From GWC2-37-13 sp964458735 (GTDB lineage Bacteria; Patescibacteriota; Microgenomatia; UBA1406; GWC2-37-13): a stretch of 12,283 nucleotides of DNA. The notes beneath the pieces were generated by a model. It saw only the letters and a list, made by a program, of their open reading frames with translations. It did no database searches and was not told the DNA's origin. A program made the position numbers and the translations under genes. The stretch spans positions 1 through 12,283 of the forward strand of contig CAYWJV010000024.1 of the NCBI GenBank assembly GCA_964458735.1, given 5' to 3'. Shown here one piece after another: positions 5,426-11,996 of the stretch (position 1 is the first letter of the stretch; every line of letters begins with the position of its first letter).

Positions 5426-6964
5426 ATGAAAAAAAATCTTCATGAGATATTTAAGCCCTCTTCATCATCTGCTAAACCCTTATTCATCTTAGAGATGGCT
5501 AATAACCACATGGGCGATGTTAAACATGGTCTGAAGATAATAAAAGAATTTTACAATGTAACTAAAAATTTTGACTTTAACTTTGCTTTTAAATTCCAAT
5601 ATCGAGACATTACCGGCACCTTTATTCATCCAGATTATAAAAACCGGATGGATTTAAAATATGTCAAACGATTTTCCGAAACTAGACTGAGTCAAGCTGA
5701 ATTTTTAACTCTGAAAAAAGAGGTCGAACGTTTGGGATACATCTCTATCTGTACCCCATTTGATGAACTATCAGTTGATTTGATTGAAAAACACCTCTAT
5801 TCAATAATTAAAATTGGTAGCTGTTCGTTTACCGATTGGCCACTACTGGAGCGAGTTGTAAAAACTGACAAACCGATCATCGCCTCAACCGGTAGTGCTA
5901 GTCTTGAAAATATTGATAAAGTAGTTTCTTTTTTTTCAAACAGAAATAAAACTTTTGCCATTATGCACTGTGTTGGCGAGTATCCAACCAAAGAAGAAAA
6001 TCTTCAGTTAAATCAAATTGCCTTTTTTAAAAATCGATATCCTAATGTAACCATAGGATTTTCCACTCATGAAGAACCGGATAATTTTTTGCCCGTTCAA
6101 TTGGCAATCGCCCAAGGTGCTCAAATTTTTGAAAGGCATGTGTCAGTAAAATCAAAAGAATATGAAATCAATGCTTATTCATCGACTTCTGATCAAGTAG
6201 AAAATTGGCTAAAAGCAGCTGAAAGAGCTTTAAAAATCGGGGGAGTAGTAGGAAAGAGAGCTAGCCATAGCGAAAAAGAAATGGCTGATATCAGACAGTT
6301 CCAAAGAGGAGCATTTGTAAAAGAATCGGTTAAGAAAGGTGAGTTAATCAATCTAAAAAATATTTTTTTTGCCTTTCCCAATCAACCTGGTCAGTTAGTG
6401 GCTAATGATATATCCAAATATAAATATTATTATGCCAAAAAACCGATTAAGAAAAATGGGGCGGTAATCGATGTAAAGATAATCGATGTTCGGGAAAAAG
6501 TCTATACCATCGTTAAGAAAATCGACAGACTTCTTAATAAAAGCGGCGTGATTCTTCCTAATAAAGTTGACTTAGAAATATCTCACCACTATGGAATTGA
6601 TAAGTTTAATAAATATGGACTTTGTATGATTACTTGCGTAAATCGCGATTATTGTAAAAAGTTACTCGTTATGCTTCCTAACCAGTTTCATCCAACCCAA
6701 TTTCATAAGAAAAAAGAGGAAACGTTTCATGTTCTATACGGAAAATTTATAGTGACATTGAACGGCAAAAAAACCATCTTTAAACCAGGTGATGTAATCA
6801 CTATCAGACCCGGCGTTAAGCACAGCTTTACCACGGTGCAGGGTGGCATTCTTGAAGAAATTTCTTCCACTCATTTTATTGATGATTCTTTTTATACCGA
6901 TAAAAAAATTATGATGAATAAAAATAGAAAAATTTTTGTTAGTCATTGGAGAAATGTAAAATAG
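5426..6964 (+). CDS. NeuB-SAF-cupin fusion, sialic-acid-synthase-like
   Basis: With the ATG at 5426 the protein has 512 residues. NeuB enzymes condense phosphoenolpyruvate with an N-acetyl amino sugar to make nine-carbon ulosonic acids. The NeuB barrel (about 15-275) shows EMANNHMG (23-30), Lys56, Thr110, Lys129, Ser132 and Ser154, MHCVGEYPT (180-188), and the metal ligands His215 (GFSTHE) and His238 (ERHVS). The spacing closely follows meningococcal NeuB. A SAF/antifreeze-like domain follows (about 293-350; FQRGAFV). The third domain is a cupin (about 415-485) with His427, Glu432, PGVKH (462-466) and His466 as metal ligands. The usual GPDH near residue 248 reads EINA, and SDH reads STH, so the sugar substrate may be unusual. 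The cupin resembles sugar isomerase cupins, but its reaction is unknown. A TTG at 5384 was rejected as start because it precedes the promoter. Confidence 0.85.
   Translation: MKKNLHEIFKPSSSSAKPLFILEMANNHMGDVKHGLKIIKEFYNVTKNFDFNFAFKFQYRDITGTFIHPDYKNRMDLKYVKRFSETRLSQAEFLTLKKEVERLGYISICTPFDELSVDLIEKHLYSIIKIGSCSFTDWPLLERVVKTDKPIIASTGSASLENIDKVVSFFSNRNKTFAIMHCVGEYPTKEENLQLNQIAFFKNRYPNVTIGFSTHEEPDNFLPVQLAIAQGAQIFERHVSVKSKEYEINAYSSTSDQVENWLKAAERALKIGGVVGKRASHSEKEMADIRQFQRGAFVKESVKKGELINLKNIFFAFPNQPGQLVANDISKYKYYYAKKPIKKNGAVIDVKIIDVREKVYTIVKKIDRLLNKSGVILPNKVDLEISHHYGIDKFNKYGLCMITCVNRDYCKKLLVMLPNQFHPTQFHKKKEETFHVLYGKFIVTLNGKKTIFKPGDVITIRPGVKHSFTTVQGGILEEISSTHFIDDSFYTDKKIMMNKNRKIFVSHWRNVK
6936..6962 (+). 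promoter_or_regulatory. Possible promoter before the epimerase gene
   Basis: TAAAAT (6957-6962) is followed by 7 nt and the ATG at 6970, repeating the spacing of the neuB-like promoter. TTGTTA (6936-6941) lies 15 nt upstream as a weak -35 box. The element sits in the last codons of the neuB-like gene. It gains weight only from the repeated spacing. Confidence 0.35.
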
Positions 6965-6969
6965 CTTTC

Positions 6970-7842
6970 ATGAAAATCTTAATCACCGGAGAATCCGGAT
7001 TTATTGCTAAGAATTTATACGAACAATTAAATAATCAATACACCCTCTTAACTCTTGGTAGTCGAGAACTTAATCTTTTTAATTCCAAAAAAGTAATCAA
7101 ATATATCAAGCGTAATAAATTTGATGTAATCATCCATACCGCAACATACGACGCGGCGCCAAAACATTCTACCAAAGACCCAGCAAAAGTATTGGAAAAT
7201 AACTTAAAAATGTTTTTTAATATTGTTCGTGGTAAAGATTATTTTGGAAAAATGATTTATTTTGGTTCAGGGGCTGAGTTTAGCCGTGAACATTGGATAC
7301 CAAAAATGAAAGAAGATTATTTTGATACTTATGTCCCGGTTGATCAATATGGTTATTCTAAATACATTATGACTAAATACACGCAGTTAAATAGCAATAT
7401 ATATAATCTTCGATTGTTTGGAGTATTTGGTAAATATGATGATTGGAGGACTCGTCTTATACCAAATGTTTGTTGCCGTGTCGTCTTAAATCAGCCTATT
7501 ATCATTAATCAAAACAAATTTTTTGATTTCATTTATATTGATGACCTAATAAAAATTGTTAGATGGTTTATTGATAATAAATCTCGAAAGAATGTCTATA
7601 ACATCTGTACAGGCAAAACTATCGATTTTAAAACTATCGCTGAAAAAGTCATAAAAATATCAGGTAAAAACTTGGACATAATTATTAAAACAAAAGGTTT
7701 TAGTAAAGAATACAGTGGCGATAATACATTGCTTTTGAAAGAAATTAAAGGTTTAAAGTTTAGTCCAATTAATCAATCAATCAAGGCTTTATATGATTGG
7801 TATAATTCCAATAAACATATAATTAATGTCAATCAATTATGA
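6970..7842 (+). CDS. NAD-dependent sugar epimerase/dehydratase (extended SDR)
   Basis: From the ATG at 6970 the protein has 290 residues. It has the N-terminal Rossmann signature GESGFIA (7-13), in which the third glycine of GxxGxxG is Ala. ELNLF (34-38) follows, then FGSGAEF (98-104) with Ser100, and the catalytic Tyr127/Lys131 in YGYSK. The C-terminal half has FDFIYIDD and NICTGKT, typical of nucleotide-sugar epimerases, dehydratases and GDP-fucose-synthase-like reductases. The reaction and nucleotide (GDP, UDP, CDP or dTDP) cannot be fixed. A TTG at 6946 would add eight residues ahead of the MKILITG strand and overlap the previous gene, so the ATG 5 bp after the neuB stop is preferred. The NUDIX gene that follows is GDP-mannose-hydrolase-like, which hints at a GDP-sugar. 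The TGA stop forms the left edge of a palindromic element. Confidence 0.87.
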   Translation: MKILITGESGFIAKNLYEQLNNQYTLLTLGSRELNLFNSKKVIKYIKRNKFDVIIHTATYDAAPKHSTKDPAKVLENNLKMFFNIVRGKDYFGKMIYFGSGAEFSREHWIPKMKEDYFDTYVPVDQYGYSKYIMTKYTQLNSNIYNLRLFGVFGKYDDWRTRLIPNVCCRVVLNQPIIINQNKFFDFIYIDDLIKIVRWFIDNKSRKNVYNICTGKTIDFKTIAEKVIKISGKNLDIIIKTKGFSKEYSGDNTLLLKEIKGLKFSPINQSIKALYDWYNSNKHIINVNQL

Positions 7843-7970
7843 TATCACTCCGCTATCAAAAATAAAACTTTGATAGCTACGTTAGGTATTTATATTAAAA
7901 TTAACGATATAATTATTAATACCAAACGAAGCTGTCAATTTAATTAATCGTTGACAGCGAAGTGGTATGA
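7840..7970. repeat. 131-bp quasi-palindromic element with four inverted TTGAYAGC units
   Basis: The gap between the epimerase stop (7840-7842) and the NUDIX start (7967-7969) is filled by nested inverted repeats. The outer arms 7840-7860 and 7950-7970 pair at 17 of 21 positions including one G-T. The inner arms 7869-7890 and 7918-7939 pair at 19 of 22 including one G-T, and extend weakly to 7896/7912. Alternatively, two perfect small hairpins form: 7852-7860 with 7869-7877 (9 bp, 8-nt loop) and 7931-7938 with 7951-7958 (8 bp, 12-nt loop). The motif TTGAYAGC occurs four times in alternating orientation. No T-run follows any stem, so it is not a standard terminator. It could be a REP/MITE-like palindrome or a structured leader that hides the NUDIX start codon. 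Confidence 0.75.
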
Positions 7971-8455
7971 ATATCCATCAGGCGATTCAATTCTTGGATA
8001 AACAAATTCGAAAACCTTCTTTGGGACTGCCCGAAGAAGTTTTTCTTTTTGTTAGTCGGGTGACTCCGATGGTGAATGTTGATCTGTTAATCAAGGATGA
8101 AAAGGGGCGTACGCTTTTGTCATGGAGAGATGATCAATATGCGGGAACTGGTTGGCATCTCCCCGGAGGAATTTTACGATTCAAGGAAAGTTTAGAAACA
8201 AGAGTTATCAAGGTAGCCGAAAAAGAAATTGGTGTGGCAGTTAAATTTGATCCTGTTCCCATTACCATTAACCAAACCATCTGTCCTCATAACACGAGAG
8301 GTCATTTTATCTCGATATTATACCAATGCTTCCTTTCTGGTAAATTTATTCCAAATACAGGTTTAAAAAAGAAAACTATAGGTTATCTTCAATGGCACGA
8401 TTCTTGCCCTATAAATTTAGTAAAAGTTCATAAAATATACAGTAGGTATATATAA
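7967..8455 (+). CDS. NUDIX hydrolase, GDP-mannose mannosyl hydrolase-like
   Basis: The 162-residue protein has a NUDIX box at 68-90 (GILRFKESLETRVIKVAEKE then IGV). It departs from the canonical Gx5Ex7REUxEExGU: Arg is Lys82, the next Glu is Val83, and one of the paired Glu is Lys86, leaving Glu74, Glu85 and Glu87. GDP-mannose mannosyl hydrolase (Gmm) departs at equivalent places and hydrolyses the glycosidic bond of GDP-sugars rather than a diphosphate. TPMVNVDLL (33-41) and WHLPGG (63-68) also match that group. The N-terminal GLPEEVFLFVSR stretch supports the ATG at 7967. No Shine-Dalgarno sequence is seen, and the start codon lies in the right arm of the palindromic element. The stop is 2 bp before the methyltransferase start. 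A role in the GDP-sugar pool is likely, but the substrate is unproven. Confidence 0.8.
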   Translation: MNIHQAIQFLDKQIRKPSLGLPEEVFLFVSRVTPMVNVDLLIKDEKGRTLLSWRDDQYAGTGWHLPGGILRFKESLETRVIKVAEKEIGVAVKFDPVPITINQTICPHNTRGHFISILYQCFLSGKFIPNTGLKKKTIGYLQWHDSCPINLVKVHKIYSRYI

Positions 8456-8457
8456 AT

Positions 8458-9597
8458 ATGGTAATAAATAACTGTCGAGTCTGTGGTCATAAGTTTTTTG
8501 ATAAACCACTACTACGATACGAGAATATGCCTCAGGCGGCTCAATTTTTGCCAGAGGCAAAGTCACTTCAAAAAGATTATGGAATTAGTCTGGAAGTTTG
8601 TCAATGTTCAGGCTGTGGATTGGTACAGTTAAATAATAGTCCTGTTTCTTATTATAAAGAGGTTGTCCGCGCCGCTTCAATTTCTCCGGAAATGAAAGCT
8701 TTTAGATTGAAACAGTTTACCGATTTTGTACAAAAATATTCACTTACTAGGAAAAAAATTATTGAAATAGGCTGCGGTCGGGGAGAGTATTTGTCTTTGA
8801 TGCAGAGATGTGGTGCAGAAGCATATGGTCTGGAAATTTCTCAACAATCGGTTAATTTTTGTAAAAAAAATGGTCTAAAGGTTACCCAAGGATTTGTTCA
8901 AAGCGACACTGATAGATTAAAGGAGTCGCCGTTTGCCGCTTTTTTTATCTTGAATTTTTTGGAGCATCTGCCTGACCCGAATTCTACTCTTAGCGGCATC
9001 GGTAATAATTTATCAGATGAGGCGGTCGGACTGGTCGAAGTGCCAAACTTTGATATGATTTTACGAAAAAATCTTTTCTCTGAATTTATTGCTGATCATC
9101 TTTTTTATTTTACAAAAGATACCTTGGAAAAAACAGTTAGTCAAAATGGTTTTAATATTATCGAAAGTAGTGTCGTTTGGCACGACTATATAATTTCGGC
9201 TGTCGTCAAGAAAAGGAAAAAGTTTGATATGTCACATTTTTATAAATATCAGACAAAGATTAAAAAAGAGATAAAAGAATATATTAGTCGTTTTAAGAAT
9301 AAGAAGGTAGCCGTATGGGGCGCCGGACATCAGGCGTTGACGATTATTTCTTTAAGTAATTTAGCCGGCAAAATAAAATATGTCATAGACTCGGCTCCAT
9401 TTAAACAAGGTAAATATACTCCGGCGACCCATATCTCGATAGTTTCTCCCCAGATGTTTTATTCGGATTCGCTAGATGCTGTTATTGTCATGGCCGCCAG
9501 CTACTCCGATGAAATAGTAAAGATTATCCAAAAAAAATATGGTAGCATAAATATTGCCGTTCTTAGAGATCACGGATTAGAAATTATTAAAAATTAA
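8458..9597 (+). CDS. Sugar C-methyltransferase-like SAM-dependent protein
   Basis: The 379-residue protein has the three-part layout of NDP-keto-sugar C-methyltransferases (TylC3/TcaB9 type). An N-terminal zinc-binding domain carries Cys6, Cys9, Cys50 and Cys53. The SAM-binding Rossmann core carries EIGCGRGEYL (103-112) and FLEHLPDPN (167-175). A C-terminal domain (about 283-379) carries VAVWGAGHQA (284-293) and DSAPFKQGKYTPATHI (321-336). The usual YHEH catalytic segment appears to read IADH (211-214), and the N-terminal Tyr-rich segment before the core reads KEVVRAASIS (67-76). Some catalytic Tyr/Glu residues of TcaB9 therefore seem replaced while His214 is kept. It may methylate a different position or substrate. 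It starts 2 bp after the NUDIX stop, so the two are probably co-transcribed. The class is secure; the reaction is inferred. Confidence 0.82.
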   Translation: MVINNCRVCGHKFFDKPLLRYENMPQAAQFLPEAKSLQKDYGISLEVCQCSGCGLVQLNNSPVSYYKEVVRAASISPEMKAFRLKQFTDFVQKYSLTRKKIIEIGCGRGEYLSLMQRCGAEAYGLEISQQSVNFCKKNGLKVTQGFVQSDTDRLKESPFAAFFILNFLEHLPDPNSTLSGIGNNLSDEAVGLVEVPNFDMILRKNLFSEFIADHLFYFTKDTLEKTVSQNGFNIIESSVVWHDYIISAVVKKRKKFDMSHFYKYQTKIKKEIKEYISRFKNKKVAVWGAGHQALTIISLSNLAGKIKYVIDSAPFKQGKYTPATHISIVSPQMFYSDSLDAVIVMAASYSDEIVKIIQKKYGSINIAVLRDHGLEIIKN

Positions 9598-9602
9598 ATC
9601 AT

Positions 9603-9610
9603 AAAGGAAA
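9603..9610 (+). promoter_or_regulatory. Shine-Dalgarno-like site for the radical SAM gene
   Basis: AAAGGAAA lies 8-16 nt upstream of the ATG at 9619. It is the clearest ribosome-binding site in the window, where most starts lack one, and it supports the ATG at 9619 over the internal ATG at 9628. Confidence 0.55.
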
Positions 9611-9618
9611 CAAATATT

Positions 9619-10719
9619 ATGGTAGATATGCAAAAAAAGATAAGGGCAGACGAAAATGCCAAAAGAAATAAGTTGAAAAAAGAAAAACCTTACGTCTATG
9701 AAAAAATTATGAAGTATGACGAAAAAGTCAAAAGAGGAGAAAGCATCGCCATTATTCAATTCCAATACGACTATACCTGTAATTTTAGATGTCAGCATTG
9801 TGATATTAGGGGCTTTCAAGGTAAAAAAAACCAAAGAGCTTTTACCCCGAAGGATGTTAGAGAGCTTTCACGTCAAGCCGATGCCATGGGCCTAGCTCAA
9901 ATCGTCATTACCGGCGGCGAACCATTGGTTTTCCCTGATTTTGATGAGATTGTCGAAGCGATTGACCCGCAGAAATTCTGGATCGTGTCTGACACTAACG
10001 GTTGGTTTTTAGACGAAAAAAGGGCCAAGCATTTGAAAAAAATCGGCGTTGATAAAATTCAACTCAGTTTGGATAATCTTATCCCCAGTGAGCATGACGC
10101 GTTTAGACGAAAAAATGGTTCTCATGCGAAAGCAATGAGGGCGATTGATGCCGCCCTTGACGCCGGACTACAAATTATTATTCAAACAGTGGTTTGGAAA
10201 CAACGCGTCAAATCCCAAGAATTTATTGATTTTTTAGAATTTGGAAAAAAGAAAGGAATTGGAATTTTTATCACTTATGCCAAACCAGTTGGCGCTTGGG
10301 AGGGAAACTTTGATGTTTTGATCAATCGAGACGATATGGACTATATTCGTCAGCTTGAGAAAAAATATAATGTCTTCACTCATTTGACTCCTTCCTATGG
10401 CCTTAACCTGGGTTGCATCTCGGTTAAACGAATGTTTTCCATTACTAAATATGGTGATGTTATGCCTTGTCCTTACATTCATGTTTCCATTGGTAATTTT
10501 TTTAAGGAACCATTAAAAGACATTGTTGAAAGAGGATTGAGAATTAAATGGTTTGGAACAAATCAAGACACTTGTTTAATAGCTGAGGATAGAAAATTTA
10601 TCAGCGAGGTAGAAGCCAAAAAAATATATGGCCATCCACCGCCTGTACCGTATACTAAAGTATTTACAAAAAAGGATTTTATTAAAACTCCCCGATTTTA
10701 CCGTCGGGTTGATAGTTAA
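9619..10719 (+). CDS. Radical SAM protein with SPASM/twitch-like C-terminal region
   Basis: The 366-residue protein has a CxxxCxxC motif at Cys54, Cys58 and Cys61 for the SAM-binding [4Fe-4S] cluster, followed by ITGGEPL (97-103), which contacts the SAM amino group, and further TIM-barrel strands (SDTNGW 124-129, IQLSLDN 147-153). After residue 255, GCISVK, MPCPY and DTCL supply Cys266, Cys284 and Cys319. They are spaced like an auxiliary-cluster (SPASM/twitch) region but with fewer cysteines than a full SPASM domain. Such enzymes act on peptides, carbohydrates or small molecules, and usually release methionine plus 5'-deoxyadenosine. The substrate cannot be read from the sequence. Downstream apt and mtnP genes could recycle its nucleoside product, and the ferredoxin could reduce its cluster. 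A charged N-terminal segment of about 45 residues precedes the barrel. Confidence 0.88.
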   Translation: MVDMQKKIRADENAKRNKLKKEKPYVYEKIMKYDEKVKRGESIAIIQFQYDYTCNFRCQHCDIRGFQGKKNQRAFTPKDVRELSRQADAMGLAQIVITGGEPLVFPDFDEIVEAIDPQKFWIVSDTNGWFLDEKRAKHLKKIGVDKIQLSLDNLIPSEHDAFRRKNGSHAKAMRAIDAALDAGLQIIIQTVVWKQRVKSQEFIDFLEFGKKKGIGIFITYAKPVGAWEGNFDVLINRDDMDYIRQLEKKYNVFTHLTPSYGLNLGCISVKRMFSITKYGDVMPCPYIHVSIGNFFKEPLKDIVERGLRIKWFGTNQDTCLIAEDRKFISEVEAKKIYGHPPPVPYTKVFTKKDFIKTPRFYRRVDS

Positions 10720-10733
10720 TGACGCTCTATCGA
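10691..10733 (+). other. Two small hairpins just before the apt start codon
   Basis: CCCGA (10691-10695) pairs with TCGGG (10704-10708). Immediately after, TTGATAG (10709-10715) pairs with CTATCGA (10727-10733) with one G-T, ending one base before the ATG at 10735. The first lies in the end of the radical SAM gene. No T-run follows, so they are not a standard terminator. They could affect translation of apt or mRNA processing, but stems this short can also occur by chance. Confidence 0.35.
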
Positions 10734-10734
10734 G

Positions 10735-11256
10735 ATGGATCTAAAAATTAAAATCAGAGAAATCCCGGACTGGCCGATTAAAGGCGTGAGCTTTAAAGAT
10801 ATAACGACTTTGTTACAGGATGGAAAAGTCTTTAAATATGTGATTGATGAAATGATCCGTCCGTACAAAGCGGCCAAAATCAACAAAGTGGTTGCCATCG
10901 ATGCCCGTGGTTTTTTACTGGCTTCTCCTATTGCTTATAAACTTGGTTGTGGAGTAAGTTTAGTCAGGAAAAAAGGCAAGTTACCATATAAAACAATCGA
11001 GGAAAAATATATTAAGGAATACGGTCCGGATCTGTTGACAATCCATGAGGATACCATTAATAAAGGAGATAGAGTATTAATCGCCGATGATCTTTTAGCG
11101 ACGGGCGGTACGATGGAAGCAACCGTTAAATTAGTAGAAAGATTGGGAGGAAAAATTGTCGGAATCAGTTTTATTATTGATTTACCGTTTTTGGGCGGAA
11201 GTAAGAAATTAAAAAAATATAAATTAAATTGGTTGGTAAGTTATGACCGTGAATAA
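10735..11256 (+). CDS. apt: Adenine phosphoribosyltransferase
   Basis: The enzyme converts adenine and PRPP to AMP and pyrophosphate in the cytoplasm. The 173-residue length is normal for Apt. IREIPDWPIKGVSFKDITTL (7-26) is the family N-terminus. IDARGF (55-60), VRKKGKLPYKT (77-87), a Tyr/Glu-rich flexible loop (EKYIKEYG, 90-97) and the PRPP-binding VLIADDLLATGGT (114-126) follow. The ATG at 10735 gives the typical MDLK... start, 15 bp after the radical SAM stop. Its end overlaps mtnP by 14 bp. This coupling fits direct capture of the adenine released by the phosphorylase. Xanthine phosphoribosyltransferase is a relative, but the N-terminal IPDWPIKG and the neighbour favour adenine. Confidence 0.93.
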   Translation: MDLKIKIREIPDWPIKGVSFKDITTLLQDGKVFKYVIDEMIRPYKAAKINKVVAIDARGFLLASPIAYKLGCGVSLVRKKGKLPYKTIEEKYIKEYGPDLLTIHEDTINKGDRVLIADDLLATGGTMEATVKLVERLGGKIVGISFIIDLPFLGGSKKLKKYKLNWLVSYDRE

Positions 11257-11989
11257 AATAAAAATCGGTATTATCGGCGGTAGCGGTTTAGACGATCCAA
11301 AAATTTTCGTTAAACCAAAAGAGAAAGTAATTAAAACACCGTATGGTAAACCGTCAGATAAATTAGTAACAGGCATCATCGCTGGAAAACAAGTGGTTAT
11401 TTTAGCCCGCCATGGTAAAAAACACAGTCTTCCTCCTCATCTTGTGTCTTATCGGGCTAATATCTGGGCCTTAAAATCAGCAGGCTGTAGCCATATTTTA
11501 GCCACCACTGTTTGCGGTTCGCTACGCGAAGAAATGAAACCGGGAGATTTAGTCTTTATCGATCAGTTTATTGATTTTACTAAACAAAGAAAGTCAACAT
11601 TTTTTGAAGATAAAGTGGTTCATACACCGATGGCTCAACCGTTTGATTCCAAACTTCGGAGGATATTAATTAAAACCGCTCAAAAACTACGATTATCCTA
11701 TCATCCTAGGGGAACGGTGGTAACGATCGAAGGTCCTCGTTTTTCTTCCCTAGCTGAATCGCATCTGTTTCAACAAATTAGAGCTGATATTATCAATATG
11801 TCAACTGTCCCTGAAGTAGTACTGGCTAATGAGCTTGGTATTCCCTATCAATCAATCGCTATGGTCACCGATTATGACTGTTGGAAAGAAGAAGAAGTTT
11901 CAGTCACCTACGAGCTTGTTATCGAGCGAATGAAAAAAAATGCCGACAAAGTAAAACGTCTGCTAGTGGAAACAATTATTAGTTTATAA
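11243..11989 (+). CDS. mtnP: 5'-methylthioadenosine phosphorylase (MTAP/MtnP)
   Basis: The enzyme splits 5'-methylthioadenosine, and often 5'-deoxyadenosine, with phosphate to adenine and the 5-substituted ribose-1-phosphate. The 248-residue protein has the trimeric PNP/MTAP landmarks: phosphate-loop GGSG (12-15), RHG (56-58), HLVSYRAN (66-73), CGSL (91-94), DQFIDFTKQRKSTFF (107-121), EGPRFSSLAES (163-173), INMSTVPEVVLA (184-195) and TDYDCW (209-214). The Asp pair in TDYDCW and the INM(S/T)TVPE segment match human MTAP rather than guanine/hypoxanthine-specific PNP (Asn there), so 6-aminopurine specificity is well supported. The start overlaps apt by 14 bp, giving adenine capture downstream. 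The ribose-1-phosphate product is the expected substrate of the MtnA-like isomerase at 3705-4811. Confidence 0.92.
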   Translation: MTVNKIKIGIIGGSGLDDPKIFVKPKEKVIKTPYGKPSDKLVTGIIAGKQVVILARHGKKHSLPPHLVSYRANIWALKSAGCSHILATTVCGSLREEMKPGDLVFIDQFIDFTKQRKSTFFEDKVVHTPMAQPFDSKLRRILIKTAQKLRLSYHPRGTVVTIEGPRFSSLAESHLFQQIRADIINMSTVPEVVLANELGIPYQSIAMVTDYDCWKEEEVSVTYELVIERMKKNADKVKRLLVETIISL

Positions 11990-11990
11990 T
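11985..11990 (+). promoter_or_regulatory. Possible -10 box before the ferredoxin gene
   Basis: A perfect TATAAT ends 6 nt before the ATG at 11997 and overlaps the mtnP stop codon (TAA at 11987-11989). No clear -35 box is seen. The spacing matches the HAD promoter and would give a leaderless transcript. The overlap with a stop codon in AT-rich sequence makes chance a real alternative. Confidence 0.35.
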
Positions 11991-11996
11991 AAATTT

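Noticed and set aside
6946..6969. Longer epimerase starting at TTG 6946
   Set aside because: It adds residues before the MKILITG strand that normally begins this fold, and overlaps the previous gene.
7852..7877. Rho-independent terminator after the epimerase gene
   Set aside because: The 9-bp stem is AT-rich and is not followed by a T-run (the next bases are TACGTTAGG).
7881..7927. Integron attC-like ends (GTTAGGT and ACCAAAC) flanking an imperfect palindrome
   Set aside because: The core sites are in the wrong order for attC (GTTRRRY first), ACCAAAC breaks the RYYYAAC rule, and no integron integrase is seen.
7933..7956. Divergent TTGACA -35 boxes in the palindromic element
   Set aside because: They are the arms of the hairpin. 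On the plus strand the -10 position would fall inside the NUDIX gene with no match, and on the minus strand only a poor -10 is present with no gene to serve.
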